In this document: positions 8,375 to 16,923 of the stretch, one piece after another
Numbering within the stretch: position 1 is the first letter of the stretch
Layout of the letters: every line of letters begins with the position of its first letter
Assembly: GCF_048323675.1 (NCBI RefSeq)
Contig: NZ_JBLWFK010000002.1
Coordinates: forward strand, 1,116,001 to 1,180,000
Reading direction: 5' to 3'
DNA length: 64,000 nt
DNA from: Mangrovimicrobium sp048323675
Lineage (GTDB): Bacteria > Pseudomonadota > Gammaproteobacteria > Pseudomonadales > Halieaceae
Position numbers and translations under genes: made by a program
The notes under the pieces: generated by a model
Told to the model about the DNA's origin: nothing
The model's database searches: none
The model's input: the letters and a program-made list of their open reading frames with translations, nothing else

Positions 8375-10207
8375 GTGAAAAAACACGCTTTGTTACTTAA
8401 GCCCGTAGCCGCATCCGCCCTCGCCCTGATTGCCCATCCGGCGGCTGCGATCAGCTTCGATCTCGGTCCCTTCGAAGGCAACTTCACATCCACCCTTTCG
8501 GTCGGCGCGAGCTGGCGCCTGGAAGATCCTGACAAGCGGGTGATCACCCCGGGCAACACCGACGGCGACGGCCGCGCCGCATCCAGTACTGCGGACGACG
8601 GCAATCTCAACTACGACAAGGGCGACATGTATTCGCTGCTGTTCAAGGGCGTGCACGACCTCGACCTGAACGCCGGCAGCTACGGCTTCTTCACCCGCTT
8701 CAAGTACTGGTACGACTATGTGCTGGCGGAAGAAAGCGTGCCCCACGGCAGCGCCGCCAACAACTACATCGCCGACCAGGAACTGGAGACCGGCAGCTTC
8801 GAGGACCTGGCGCAGGAATCCGGTTTCGAGTTCCTCGACTACTACGCCTACCTGAACGTGGACCTCGGCGACATGCCGCTGGAACTGCGCGGCGGCAACA
8901 TGGTGCTGTCCTGGGGCGAAAGCCTGTTCATCCAGAACGGCATCAACAGCATCAACCCCTTCGACGTCACCGCATTGCGCTCCCCCGGCTCGGAAATCAA
9001 GGAGGCGCTGTTGCCGGTGGGTATGGTCTACGGCAACCTCGGCCTCACCTACGACCTGAGTGTCGAGGCGTTCTACCAGTACGAGTGGCAGCGCACCGTA
9101 ATCGATGAATGCGGCACCTACTGGAGCTCCACCGACCCCTACGGCGGCGGCTGCAACTACCTGACCGCGGCATCCACAAGTTCCGACCGCGAACAGTACG
9201 AGGAGGGCCTGATCATCCCCCGCGCCGGCGACGACGAGGCCTCGGACAGCGGCCAGTGGGGTATCGCCCTGCGCTATTTCGTCGACTCCCTGAATTCGAC
9301 GGAGTTCGGCCTCTACTACACCCGGCTGCACAACCGCACCCCGATCTTCAGCGGCATCAACCCGACGCAGAATTTCGGCCAGCCATTCATCCTCGGCACC
9401 GATCCTTACTACTTCTTCGAATTTCCCGAGGATATCGACCTCTACGGCCTGACCTTCTCCACCAGCATCGCCGACTGGTCGATCACCGGCGAAGCCAGCT
9501 ACCGGCCGAAGTACCCGCTGCAGATCAACACCGTCGACCTGCTGCAGGCCCTGGCGCTGGGCAGCTGGGGCGAATGGTCGCGGATGCTGCCGCGGGCCGA
9601 AACCGCGGGCGCCGGCGGCATTGTCCACGGTTACGACGAGGTGGATTACTCCCAGCTGCAATTCGGCTTCATCCGCTTCTTCGACCAGGTGCTGGGCTCG
9701 GAGCGGCTCACTTTCGCCGCCGAAATCGGTGGCACCTGGATCGGCGGCATGGACGAGGACATCAACTACGGCCGCTCCTCTGCCTACGGTATCGGTGATT
9801 TCGATCCCTTCGTCAGCGCGCGGTTCAACGTGCCGGTGAGCTGCAACTCCCACCCGGTGCTGGAGCGGGTCGCCGGGCTCAAGCCCAACGGTAACGCCAG
9901 TTACTGTGACGACGACGGTTTCACCGACGATTTCTCCTGGGGTTACCGGGTGCGCGCGGGCCTGGATTATCCCGGCGTCTTTGCTGGCATCAACCTGACC
10001 CCGACGCTGGCCTGGTCCCAGGATGTGCACGGCACCTCACCCTCGCCGAACTTTATCGAGGGCCGCAAGGCACTCAGCCTCGGCGTGCGTGGCGACTATC
10101 TCAATACCTATCGAGCGGAACTTTCCTGGACCACTTTCTTCGGTGGTGAATACAACGAACAGGAAGACCGCGACTTTATTTCCGCCAGTTTTTCCATCGC
10201 ATTTTGA
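8375..10207 (+). CDS. DUF1302 family outer-membrane beta-barrel protein
   Basis: 610 residues from a GTG at 8375 with a near-perfect ribosome-binding site 5 bases upstream; upstream in-frame codons lack one. Residues 1-25 are a signal peptide (KKHALLLKP..., Ala-Ala-Ala cleavage). The mature part is rich in alternating aromatic/acidic strands (FTSTLSVGASWRLED, DYLNTYRAELSWTTF) and ends in FISASFSIAF, a C-terminal Phe typical of outer-membrane barrels. DUF1302 proteins are generally found next to DUF1329 and RND exporters; their substrate is unknown. It is the first gene of an operon with 10234-16110. An outer-membrane pore or substrate-accepting barrel is inferred. Confidence 0.88.
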   Translation: MKKHALLLKPVAASALALIAHPAAAISFDLGPFEGNFTSTLSVGASWRLEDPDKRVITPGNTDGDGRAASSTADDGNLNYDKGDMYSLLFKGVHDLDLNAGSYGFFTRFKYWYDYVLAEESVPHGSAANNYIADQELETGSFEDLAQESGFEFLDYYAYLNVDLGDMPLELRGGNMVLSWGESLFIQNGINSINPFDVTALRSPGSEIKEALLPVGMVYGNLGLTYDLSVEAFYQYEWQRTVIDECGTYWSSTDPYGGGCNYLTAASTSSDREQYEEGLIIPRAGDDEASDSGQWGIALRYFVDSLNSTEFGLYYTRLHNRTPIFSGINPTQNFGQPFILGTDPYYFFEFPEDIDLYGLTFSTSIADWSITGEASYRPKYPLQINTVDLLQALALGSWGEWSRMLPRAETAGAGGIVHGYDEVDYSQLQFGFIRFFDQVLGSERLTFAAEIGGTWIGGMDEDINYGRSSAYGIGDFDPFVSARFNVPVSCNSHPVLERVAGLKPNGNASYCDDDGFTDDFSWGYRVRAGLDYPGVFAGINLTPTLAWSQDVHGTSPSPNFIEGRKALSLGVRGDYLNTYRAELSWTTFFGGEYNEQEDRDFISASFSIAF

Positions 10208-10233
10208 TACCCCGTATTTTCAGGAGTCCCCCG

Positions 10234-11595
10234 ATGCAGACCTCCATAAAAACCCTGATCACGGCCGGCCTGCTCGGCCTGGCGCTGACCGCGCAGGCCA
10301 AGATTACGCCGGAACAGGCCGCCCGCCTCGGCGGCGACGAGCTGACCCCGATCGGCGCCGAGCGCGCCGGCAATGCCGATGGCACCATTCCCGCGTGGAC
10401 CGGCGGCCTGCCGGCAGTGCCCGCCGGCTACAAGCCCGGCGACCGCCTGGTCAATCCCTACGCCGACGAAAAGCCGCTGTTCGAAATCACTGCCCAGAAT
10501 TACCAGCAGTATGAACAGGGCCTGAGCGTCGGCCAGATCGCCCTGCTCAAGCGCTATCCGGACACCTACCGCATGCCCGTGTACACCACCCATCGCAGCG
10601 CCAAATTGCCGGAGAGCGAATACGCGGCGATCAAGGAGTGGTCCACCCAGACCGACACTGTCTCCGACGGCAACGGGCTGGTGAACTACCGCGCCTCGGT
10701 GCCCTTCCCGATTCCCGCCAACGGCATCGAGGTGATCTGGAACCACGTCACCCGCTACCGCACGGCGCTCGGTTTCAAGCGCCGCTACACCCAGATCCCG
10801 GTGCAGGCCAACGGCGCCTTCTCCCCGGTGCTGTTCGAGGAATCCGCGATCTACGCCGCGCGCATGCCGGACAACCCCTACCCCAACCGGCTGTTCGTGT
10901 TCCTGCAGCGGGTGCTCGCCCCGGCGCGCCTGGAGGGCGACGTCCTGCTGGTGCACGAGAACATCGACCAGGTGAAGGAGCCGCGCTCCGCCTGGGTCTA
11001 CAACGCCGGCCAGCGACGGGTGCGGCGCGCGCCCAACGTCTCCTATGACGGCCCCGGCACCGCGGCCGACGGCCTGCGCACCTCCGACGACCTCGACATG
11101 TACAACGGCGCGCCGGACCGCTACGACTGGAACCTGGTCGGCAAGCGCGAGATGTACATCCCCTATAACAGCTACAAACTGCGCGACGGCACGCTGAAGT
11201 ACGCCGATATCATCCTGCCCGGCCACATGAAGCCGGACTACCTGCGCTTCGAGCTGCACCGGGTGTGGGTGGTGGAAGCGACGCTGAAACCCGGCGCGCG
11301 GCACATTTACGCCAAGCGGGTTTTCTACATCGACGAGGACACCTGGCAGATCGCCGCCGAGGATATCTACGACGGCCGCGGCGAACTCTGGCGGGTGCGC
11401 GACAACCACGAGATGATGCACTACCAGGTGTCCATCCCCTGGACCGCGGCGGAGACCTCCCACGACCTGAACTCCGGTCGCTACCTGGTCACCGGCCTCG
11501 ATAACGAGGAGAGCGGCTACCAGTACGACTTCGATTTCCAGGCGGACTTCGAGGACTTCACCCCCGCGGCCCTGCGCCGCGCCGGTCGCCGCTAG
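10234..11595 (+). CDS. DUF1329 family periplasmic protein
   Basis: 453 residues from the ATG at 10234, which has CAGGAG about 9 bases upstream; the frame is open further back to 10204 without a better site. Residues 1-22 are a signal peptide ending TAQA. The segment ITPEQAARLGGDELTPIGAE is the recognisable DUF1329 start, followed by NADGTIPAWTGGLP. The family is thought to have a LolA/LolB-like lipid-binding fold (from memory, not tested here), which would fit a periplasmic carrier between the RND pump and the DUF1302 barrel. It starts 26 bases after the barrel gene. Confidence 0.87.
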   Translation: MQTSIKTLITAGLLGLALTAQAKITPEQAARLGGDELTPIGAERAGNADGTIPAWTGGLPAVPAGYKPGDRLVNPYADEKPLFEITAQNYQQYEQGLSVGQIALLKRYPDTYRMPVYTTHRSAKLPESEYAAIKEWSTQTDTVSDGNGLVNYRASVPFPIPANGIEVIWNHVTRYRTALGFKRRYTQIPVQANGAFSPVLFEESAIYAARMPDNPYPNRLFVFLQRVLAPARLEGDVLLVHENIDQVKEPRSAWVYNAGQRRVRRAPNVSYDGPGTAADGLRTSDDLDMYNGAPDRYDWNLVGKREMYIPYNSYKLRDGTLKYADIILPGHMKPDYLRFELHRVWVVEATLKPGARHIYAKRVFYIDEDTWQIAAEDIYDGRGELWRVRDNHEMMHYQVSIPWTAAETSHDLNSGRYLVTGLDNEESGYQYDFDFQADFEDFTPAALRRAGRR

Positions 11596-11607
11596 GGTCA
11601 GGCTATC

Positions 11608-12741
11608 GTGCCATTGCGACTGCTCGCGGCGCTGCTGACCGCCCTCGCGCTGGCTCCCTTCGGGAGCGCCAGCGCCGATACCATCGACTTCGCGTTCCAG
11701 CCCGCCATCCGGCAGGCCGAACCCACCCGCCTGCCGCTGATGGATATTACCCGTGCCGGCTCGCGCATCGTGGTGGCCGGCGAGCGCGGTGTTATCGCCT
11801 ACAGTGACGACGAGGGCGCGACCTGGACCCAGGCCGAGGTCCCCGTCAGCACCACGCTGACTGCCGTGGATTTTGCCGACGCACAGCAGGGCTGGGCCAC
11901 CGGCCACGGCGGGGTCATCCTGCACAGCGGTGACGCCGGCGCCACCTGGTCGCTGCAGTTCGACGGCAACCAGGCCAACCAGCAGTTCCTCGCCTACACC
12001 CGGCAGCGCGTTGCTGAACTGGAGACTGCCGTCGATGAGGCCGAGGACCCCGAGCTGGCTGATGAGTTGTCCATCGCCCTCGAGGACGCCGAGTTCGCCG
12101 TCGAGGACGCCGAAGCCGCCACCGGTACCGGACCGGTGGATCCCTTCCTCGACATCCTCATGCTGGATTCCCGGCGCGGTTTTGCGGTCGGCGCCTACGG
12201 CATGCTCTACGCCACGCTGGACGGCGGCGAGCATTGGCAACTGGCAGTCCGCGGGATCGACAACCCCGACCGCTACCACTACTACTCGCTGGCCGTGGAC
12301 GCGGCCGGGGCCCTGTACCTCGCCGGGGAGGCCGGACTGCTCTACCACTCCAGTGATAACGGCGCGACCTGGCAGCGCAGCGAGGACCTTTATGACGGCA
12401 GCCTGTTCGGCGCCCTGGCGCCGGACGCCAGCGCGCTGGTCTTCGGCCTGCGCGGCCACGTGTTCCGCAGTGAGGACCGCGGCGCCAGCTGGCAGTCTAT
12501 CGACACCGGCGTCGAATACGGGCTGTACGGCGGCGCGCAACTCGACGACGGCCGGCTGCTGATCGTCGGCGCCGGCGGCCAGCTACTGCTCAGCGATGAC
12601 GGCGGTCGCAGTTTCAGCGCCAGCAACCATCCCTCGCGGACCAGCTTTGCCGGCGGCCTCGCCGACGGGCGCGGTGGCCTGCTGCTGGTGGGCATGGACG
12701 GCCTGATCCGAATTGAAGCGGAATCCAATCCCGATGACTGA
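11608..12741 (+). CDS. YCF48-type BNR-repeat beta-propeller, exported
   Basis: 377 residues from a GTG at 11608, with GGGTCAGG just upstream. A signal peptide covers about residues 1-24 (LLAALLTALALAPFGSASA). At least five Asp-box repeats are visible: SDDEGATWTQ, SGDAGATWS, SSDNGATWQR, SEDRGASWQS and SDDGGRSFS, as in YCF48/sialidase-type propellers. An acidic helical insertion (about residues 130-172, ELETAVDEAEDPELADEL) interrupts the blades. The stop overlaps the start of the exporter gene at 12734, so the two are translationally coupled. A periplasmic scaffold or assembly role is inferred; YCF48 itself helps photosystem II assembly. Confidence 0.88.
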   Translation: MPLRLLAALLTALALAPFGSASADTIDFAFQPAIRQAEPTRLPLMDITRAGSRIVVAGERGVIAYSDDEGATWTQAEVPVSTTLTAVDFADAQQGWATGHGGVILHSGDAGATWSLQFDGNQANQQFLAYTRQRVAELETAVDEAEDPELADELSIALEDAEFAVEDAEAATGTGPVDPFLDILMLDSRRGFAVGAYGMLYATLDGGEHWQLAVRGIDNPDRYHYYSLAVDAAGALYLAGEAGLLYHSSDNGATWQRSEDLYDGSLFGALAPDASALVFGLRGHVFRSEDRGASWQSIDTGVEYGLYGGAQLDDGRLLIVGAGGQLLLSDDGGRSFSASNHPSRTSFAGGLADGRGGLLLVGMDGLIRIEAESNPDD

Positions 12742-15091
12742 CCACCTGCACCTGCCCCTGACCCCGGAAGACGGTCGCCTGCGCCCGGCCATCGCCGCGC
12801 TGCTGTTCCGCGCCCGGCGCACGCTGATGACGCTGTTCGCCATCGCCAGCGTGTTTTTCCTCTGGCAGATGAGCCAGCTGCGCCCGGATGCCAGTTTCGA
12901 GAAAATGATTCCGGTCTCCCACCCCTACATCGCCAATTACCTGGAGAGCAGGGACGACCTCAGCGGCCTCGGTAACGTCATCCGCGTGATCGTGGAAACC
13001 CGCGAGGGCGATATTTTCACCGCCGAGTACCAGGAGCTGCTGAAACAGGTCACCGACGAGGTGTTCTACCTGCCGGGCGTGGACCGCGCCGGCCTGCAGT
13101 CCCTGTGGACCCCCAACGTGCGCTGGCAGGAGGTGACAGAGGAAGGCTTTGTCGGCGGCACGGTCATCCCCGACGACTACGACGGCGGCCAGCACGCGCT
13201 GGAGGAACTGCGCGCCAATACGCTGAAATCCGGGCAGATCGGCCGCCTCGTCGCCAACGACTTCAAGTCGGCCATGGTGGTGGCGCCGCTGACCGAGGTG
13301 GACCCGGCCACCGGTGAACGCCTCGACTACCAAGCGCTGTCGCAAAACCTCGAGCAACTGCTGCGCGACAAGTACCAGAACGACAACATCCGCATCCACA
13401 TCACCGGCTTCGCCAAGCTGGTGGGCGACCTGATCGACGGCGCCACCCTGGTCGCCCTGTTCTTCCTGGTCGCTTTCGTGATTACCGGGCTGACCCTGTT
13501 CGCCTACTCCCGCTGCCTGCGCCTGACCTTCGCCTCCCTGCTCTGCTCGACAGTCGCGGTGATCTGGCAGCTGGGCCTGCTGAAACTGATGGGCAAGGGC
13601 CTCGACCCCTACTCCATGCTGGTGCCCTTCCTGGTCTTCGCCATCGGCATCAGCCACTCGGTGCAGATCACCAACCTGTTCGCCCACACAACCTACAGCG
13701 GGCTGCCGCGGCGCGAAGCAGCGCGCATGACTTTTATCCGCCTGTCCAAGCCGGGCTTTATCGCCCTGCTCAGCGACGGCGTCGGCTTCCTGACCCTGGC
13801 GGTGATCAATATCCCGGTGATCCGCGATCTCGCGCTGATCGCCAGCACCGGCGTCGCTGTCCTGATCCTGACCAACCTCGTACTGCTGCCGCTGGTGCTG
13901 TCCTCCACCGGTATCTCCAAGCGCTGCCTGGAACACCGGGTGGTCAAGGACCAGAGCCATTTCGGCCACTGGCAGTGGCTGTCCAACGTGGCCACCGCAA
14001 AGCCGGCACGGATTATCCTCTCCGTCGCCCTCGTGCTGTTCGTGATCGGCTTCTATTTTGGCAAGCACCAGAAGATCGGCGACCTCGATCCCGGTGCGCC
14101 GGAACTGCGCCCGGATTCGCGCTACAACCTGGACACCGCCTACCTGGCGGACCACTACTCCACCAGCACCGACGTCTTCGTGGTGATGGCCCACACCGCG
14201 CCGCAGCAGTGCGCCAGCTACGAGTTCATCTCCGCGGTGAACTACTTCGAGGGCTACATGCGCACCGTTCCCGGGGTGCAGTCCGCCCTCTCCCTGGTGG
14301 ATGTATCCAAGCTGGTGATCATGGGCATGAACGAGGGCAACCCCCTGTGGCACGACATCAGCCGCAACCAGTTCATCCTCAACAACTCGCTGTCGCGGGC
14401 GCCCAGCGAACTGCGCAACACCGACTGCTCGATGGCGCCGGTGATCCTGTTCCTCGACGACCACAAGGCGGACACCCTGCAGGGCGTGGTCGCGGCGGTC
14501 GAAAGGTTCAAGGCCGATTACCCGACCGACGCCATGGAACTGCGCCTGGCCGCCGGTAACGCCGGGGTCGAGGCCGCCACCAACATCGTGATCGAGAAAG
14601 CGGAGAACCTGATGCTGCTGTGGGTCTACGGCGTGGTCATCGCCCTGTGCCTGCTGAATTTCCGCTCAGTACGTATCACCGCCTGCATCATCCTGCCGCT
14701 GGCGCTGACCTCTGTCCTCGGGCAGGCGCTGATGGCCTGGCTAGGTATCGGGGTAAAAGTGGCCACCCTGCCCGTTATCGCCCTCGGCATCGGCATTGGT
14801 GTAGACTACGGCATCTACATCTACACCACCCTGCAGCAACGCCTGCAAGAGGGGCTGGGGCTGCAGCAAGCCTACTTTGAAGCACTCAAGTCCACGGGGA
14901 CCGCGGTGGCCTATACCGGCCTCACGCTCGCCGTCGGTGTCGGCACCTGGATTTACTCACCGATTAAATTCCAGGCCGACATGGGCCTGATGCTGACCTT
15001 CATGTTCTTCTGGAACATGCTCGGCGCGCTGGTCCTGCTGCCCGCACTTGCCTGGCTGTTGAACAAGGGGATTACAAAACAACAGGCATAA
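12734..15091 (+). CDS. RND-superfamily (MMPL-type) exporter
   Basis: 785 residues from the ATG at 12734, overlapping the preceding stop by eight bases. Two halves of the COG1033 type are visible. Each has one TM helix, a large periplasmic loop and a cluster of five TM helices (for example GATLVALFFLVAFVITGLTL, NLMLLWVYGVVIALCLLNF, PVIALGIGIGVDYGIYIYTT). The inner-membrane charged GIGIGVDYG motif is typical of MMPL/RND permeases. It is the motor of the preceding periplasmic and outer-membrane proteins, and a lipid-like substrate is likely from family behaviour. The SDR at 15109 follows after 17 bases. Confidence 0.92.
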   Translation: MTDHLHLPLTPEDGRLRPAIAALLFRARRTLMTLFAIASVFFLWQMSQLRPDASFEKMIPVSHPYIANYLESRDDLSGLGNVIRVIVETREGDIFTAEYQELLKQVTDEVFYLPGVDRAGLQSLWTPNVRWQEVTEEGFVGGTVIPDDYDGGQHALEELRANTLKSGQIGRLVANDFKSAMVVAPLTEVDPATGERLDYQALSQNLEQLLRDKYQNDNIRIHITGFAKLVGDLIDGATLVALFFLVAFVITGLTLFAYSRCLRLTFASLLCSTVAVIWQLGLLKLMGKGLDPYSMLVPFLVFAIGISHSVQITNLFAHTTYSGLPRREAARMTFIRLSKPGFIALLSDGVGFLTLAVINIPVIRDLALIASTGVAVLILTNLVLLPLVLSSTGISKRCLEHRVVKDQSHFGHWQWLSNVATAKPARIILSVALVLFVIGFYFGKHQKIGDLDPGAPELRPDSRYNLDTAYLADHYSTSTDVFVVMAHTAPQQCASYEFISAVNYFEGYMRTVPGVQSALSLVDVSKLVIMGMNEGNPLWHDISRNQFILNNSLSRAPSELRNTDCSMAPVILFLDDHKADTLQGVVAAVERFKADYPTDAMELRLAAGNAGVEAATNIVIEKAENLMLLWVYGVVIALCLLNFRSVRITACIILPLALTSVLGQALMAWLGIGVKVATLPVIALGIGIGVDYGIYIYTTLQQRLQEGLGLQQAYFEALKSTGTAVAYTGLTLAVGVGTWIYSPIKFQADMGLMLTFMFFWNMLGALVLLPALAWLLNKGITKQQA

Positions 15092-15108
15092 GGGGTCGTG
15101 GTAACTAT

Positions 15109-16110
15109 ATGCAGGAATACAAGAACAAGCCCGTATTGGTAACCGGAGCAAGCGGATTCGTCGGCAGCCATATCGTCCGGCAGCTCGTTGAACAGGGCCG
15201 GCAGGTCCGCGTCATGGTACGCAAATCCAGCAAGCAGGACGCCTTCAAGGACCTGCCCGTCGAGGTCCACTACGGCGACATCCTCGAACCCGATACCCTG
15301 CGCGCGGCGATGGCCGGCTGCGGCAGCGTGTTCTACAGCGCGTTGGACCCGCGCTTCTGGCTGAGCGATACCAGCATCCTCTACCGCAACAACCGCGATG
15401 GCCTGATCAACGCCATGGACGTGGCGCTGGAACTGGGCATCGAGCGCTTCGTGTTTACCAGCACCATGGGCACCCTGGGCCAGAACCCCAACGGCCCGGT
15501 CACCGAGGACATTCCCTTCAACTGGCTGGACAAGGCCTCGCCCTACATCCGCGCGCGCAAGGAGGCGGAGGACCGCCTGCTGGAATACTGCCGCGACAAG
15601 GGCCTGCCCGGTGTCGCCCTGTGTATCGCCAACACCTACGGACCGCAGGACTTCGGCCCTACCCCCCACGGCCACAGCCTGTGGGAGATGGCCACCGGCA
15701 AATCCAGACAGGTCATGGACACCAAAGCGCCGGTGATCGACATTCGCGACGCAGCGCGCGCCTGCCTGCTGGCGGAGGACAAGGGCCGTTTTGGCGAGCG
15801 CTACATCATCGCCAATGAATATGTCAGCAACGAGAAACTCTACGGCCTCGCTGCCGCCGAGGGTGGACAACCGGCGCCGAAACTGATGTCGCCGAAAATC
15901 GCCATGCTGGTGGTCAGTATCGTCGAACCGTTTCTCAAGCTGTCGGGCAAGAAGGATTACCTGATGCGCAAGGACGCGGTGTACCTGGGTGGCGCCTTCG
16001 GGGCAATGGACCACAGCAAGGCGACCCGGGAACTGGGCTGGGAGCCGCGGTACTCGATTGAGGAAACCGTGCACGACGCCATCGCCTGGTACCGCGAGAA
16101 CGCCGCCTGA
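15109..16110 (+). CDS. NAD(P)-dependent extended short-chain dehydrogenase/epimerase
   Basis: 333 residues. TGASGFVGSHIV near residue 12 is the dinucleotide-binding motif of extended SDRs; STMGTLG holds the catalytic Ser/Thr region. The expected YxxxK is YIRAR at residues 146-150: the catalytic Lys position is Arg, with Lys one residue later. The protein resembles 3-beta-hydroxysteroid dehydrogenase/OleD-type enzymes that act on large hydrophobic substrates, which is suggestive next to an MMPL exporter. It starts 17 bases after the exporter stop and is probably in the same transcript. Confidence 0.85.
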   Translation: MQEYKNKPVLVTGASGFVGSHIVRQLVEQGRQVRVMVRKSSKQDAFKDLPVEVHYGDILEPDTLRAAMAGCGSVFYSALDPRFWLSDTSILYRNNRDGLINAMDVALELGIERFVFTSTMGTLGQNPNGPVTEDIPFNWLDKASPYIRARKEAEDRLLEYCRDKGLPGVALCIANTYGPQDFGPTPHGHSLWEMATGKSRQVMDTKAPVIDIRDAARACLLAEDKGRFGERYIIANEYVSNEKLYGLAAAEGGQPAPKLMSPKIAMLVVSIVEPFLKLSGKKDYLMRKDAVYLGGAFGAMDHSKATRELGWEPRYSIEETVHDAIAWYRENAA

Positions 16111-16163
16111 AGCGATTCCGGGGCAGGCATTGAATCAGTGCGTTGTACGCCCTGGCGAGGGCG

Positions 16164-16790
16164 TCAGGTAGCGAGGTTATTTCGCGCAGCCTGCCGCCGT
16201 CGCGTCGCGGCAAGCCCCAGCAGTGCGGAACCGAACAGCCATGCGGCGGCAGGCACTGGCACCGCGAAGTCGGCCGTCATTGTGCTGACGGATCCCAGAT
16301 TGGAAAATGTCCCTGCGACCTCGTACCCGAGCATCCGGGTACCTGCGCTGTTCAACGAAACCACCGCAGACACCTGGTCGAAGTCAAACAGGCCAGAGAC
16401 CAGAAAGACGTCACAGGCGGACGGGGTGATATTGGCTTCGCAGGACAGGCGTTCAAGGCTGGCCGAAGCAGTGGGGCCAAAGGTATTCACCCGCAGGACT
16501 TCCGTGGTAATCCACTCGTGCCGTTCCCCCGACGACGCCCACTCGCCGCTACCGGCCATCGTGAAGGGGATCGTCAGTACGCCGGTCACCGTATCGAAAG
16601 TCACCGCGCCGTAATCGACGTCGGTGTAGCCATACTCCCATATATTCTGCAGGATACCGTTGGACGTCTCACGCGTAACGCTGTACTGGGATTCCGGGGA
16701 TAGAACGACGTTGATGAGGGCGGCATTTGCCAGGGCTGCCTGGAAAAACAAAATAGCGCCCACGAGCGCGGCTGTTAAACGCGTATTCAT
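16164..16790 (-). CDS. VPLPA-CTERM/PEP-CTERM sorting-signal exported protein
   Basis: 208 residues from the ATG at 16790, which has GGAG seven bases upstream; the ATG at 16802 overlaps that site and is less likely. Residues 1-23 are a signal peptide (AALVGAILFFQAALANA). The C-terminus VPVPAAAWLFGSALLGLAATRRR is a textbook tripartite sorting tag: VPxPA motif, hydrophobic helix, Arg cluster. Such proteins are processed by an exosortase, which is not in the window. The central domain is not recognised. It is convergent with the SDR gene. Confidence 0.85.
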   Translation of the reverse strand: MNTRLTAALVGAILFFQAALANAALINVVLSPESQYSVTRETSNGILQNIWEYGYTDVDYGAVTFDTVTGVLTIPFTMAGSGEWASSGERHEWITTEVLRVNTFGPTASASLERLSCEANITPSACDVFLVSGLFDFDQVSAVVSLNSAGTRMLGYEVAGTFSNLGSVSTMTADFAVPVPAAAWLFGSALLGLAATRRRQAARNNLAT

Positions 16791-16923
16791 AGCAAACTCC
16801 ATTTGCCGGATTTCATTCTTATTTGCTGTAGCAGACCACCGGACGCACGACGGCGGAAATCTGTACTGGCATTGGTAACAGACTAAGGCATGAAGACGCG
16901 GGATGCGCGAAAAAGTGCCGTCA

